Shown here: piece by piece, positions 63,624-64,000 of the stretch | Position numbering within the stretch: position 1 is the first letter of the stretch | Layout of the letters: each line of letters starts with the position of its first letter | Assembly: GCA_044230315.1 (NCBI GenBank) | Contig: JBGARJ010000003.1 | Location: 1-64,000 of the forward strand | Origin: M3007 sp044230315 | GTDB lineage: Bacteria; Bacteroidota; Bacteroidia; Chitinophagales; Saprospiraceae | Reading direction: 5' to 3' | DNA length: 64,000 bases | Program-made: the position numbers and the translations under genes | Notes under the pieces: model-generated | What the model saw: the letters and a program-made list of their open reading frames with translations, nothing else | Databases searched by the model: none | What the model was told of the DNA's origin: nothing

Positions 63624-64000
63624 TCAGTTTTCTTGATTGAGATCGAAAAAACCTTGGTGATTCCGTTCAAACTGTCTGATTTCCAAATTGTTATTTCCAA
63701 ATTGCATGCCCCGTGCCGGTGCAAAACCGGCGTCATAAGCATTGACGAGGAGCAGGCCGCCGAAGCATTTGACCAGGAACTTGCCGCTTTCAAAAACGGC
63801 CACTACCGTGCCGGCGGGCCACTTTTCATAGCCGAAATCATGCACGTCAAACACCTGCGCGTCCCATAGGGTGATCGTTTGGTCGCCGACAAACGTGAAG
63901 GCGCCGTTGAAAGGGCGTGTTACTGCGCGGATAAAACGTTCAAGGGCCGTCACATCGAGGCCCCAATCGATCAGGCTGTCCTGCGGGGTGCGTTTCGGGT
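63624..64000 (-). CDS. formyltransferase-family protein, C-terminal part (runs off the right edge)
   Basis: On the reverse strand an uninterrupted frame enters from the window edge and ends at 63624, giving 124 residues plus stop. It reads RTPQDSLIDWGLDV, LERFIRAVTRPFNGAFTFV, then a beta-rich part with LWDAQVFD, AGTVVAVFESGKFLVKCFGG and LLLVNAYD. This is the C-terminal domain of methionyl-tRNA-formyltransferase-like enzymes (ArnA/Fmt family). The N-terminal catalytic domain with HxSLLP lies outside. Whether it is true fmt or a sugar-nucleotide formyltransferase cannot be decided here. It is convergent with the carboxylase gene. Confidence 0.8.
   Translation of the reverse strand, partial: PKRTPQDSLIDWGLDVTALERFIRAVTRPFNGAFTFVGDQTITLWDAQVFDVHDFGYEKWPAGTVVAVFESGKFLVKCFGGLLLVNAYDAGFAPARGMQFGNNNLEIRQFERNHQGFFDLNQEN

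Overview
The window is about 64 kb of chromosomal DNA from a member of the Bacteroidota, most likely the Saprospiria (Lewinella/Haliscomenobacter-like). Evidence: type IX secretion (T9SS) sorting domains of type A and type B, PorP/SprF and PorE-like proteins, HYR/SprB-repeat/dockerin-like surface proteins, a fused E1 alpha-beta 2-oxoacid dehydrogenase, DUF4252 proteins, a cysteine-poor TraR/DksA protein, promoters of the TTG-(17-23)-TAnnTTTG type, few Shine-Dalgarno sequences and fairly high G+C. No tRNA, rRNA, prophage, CRISPR array or complete insertion sequence was seen.

Layout. (1) 1-3063: a MITE-like inverted repeat, then a leftward group with three VirJ/AcvB-type serine hydrolase domains (one two-domain and one single-domain protein) and a small CarboxypepD_reg membrane protein. 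(2) 3286-12605: a carbohydrate locus with an SGNH hydrolase, GH88 unsaturated glucuronyl hydrolase, GH95 fucosidase, an SSS sodium/sugar symporter, KduD and a KduI-type isomerase. GH88 -> KduI -> KduD is a coherent path from unsaturated uronates to 2-keto-3-deoxygluconate. The intact symporter lies between collapsed remnants of araB and araA, each keeping both ends and missing the middle; a 239-bp MITE-like element abuts the araA remnant. There is no SusC/SusD pair. (3) 12611-17043: RNase P RNA (reverse strand) and an orphan membrane histidine kinase. (4) 17059-31089: a gingipain-type C25 protease and a small T9SS protein, a class C beta-lactamase-like hydrolase, an MmcQ/YjbR protein, a duplicated PLAT-like protein, TruB, an LVIVD-repeat protein, a coiled-coil protein, prolyl oligopeptidase and CorA.

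(5) 31549-48656: a surface/secretion cluster with a 2850-aa HYR protein (SprB repeat, cohesin-like and dockerin-like modules, type A sorting domain), a 1578-aa cohesin/HYR protein with a type B (CHU_C) sorting domain, a PorP/SprF outer-membrane protein, and a PorE-like PD40-CarboxypepD-OmpA protein ending in a SPOR-like domain. The last three look like a substrate plus its dedicated export/anchoring partners. (6) 48900-53865: ferredoxin, an ARPP-1 lipoprotein, a second MITE-like element, an ECF sigma/anti-sigma/DUF4252/DUF4252 group, and a TraR/DksA-like protein. (7) 54269-64000: fused E1 dehydrogenase, hemerythrin-like protein, BatA-type membrane protein, agmatine deiminase plus N-carbamoylputrescine amidase (agmatine to putrescine), an acyl-CoA carboxylase beta subunit, and the C-terminal part of a formyltransferase running off the right edge.

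Start codons were generally chosen where a signal peptide or the conserved family N terminus begins. Domain assignments come from reading the translations by eye; no database search was run.
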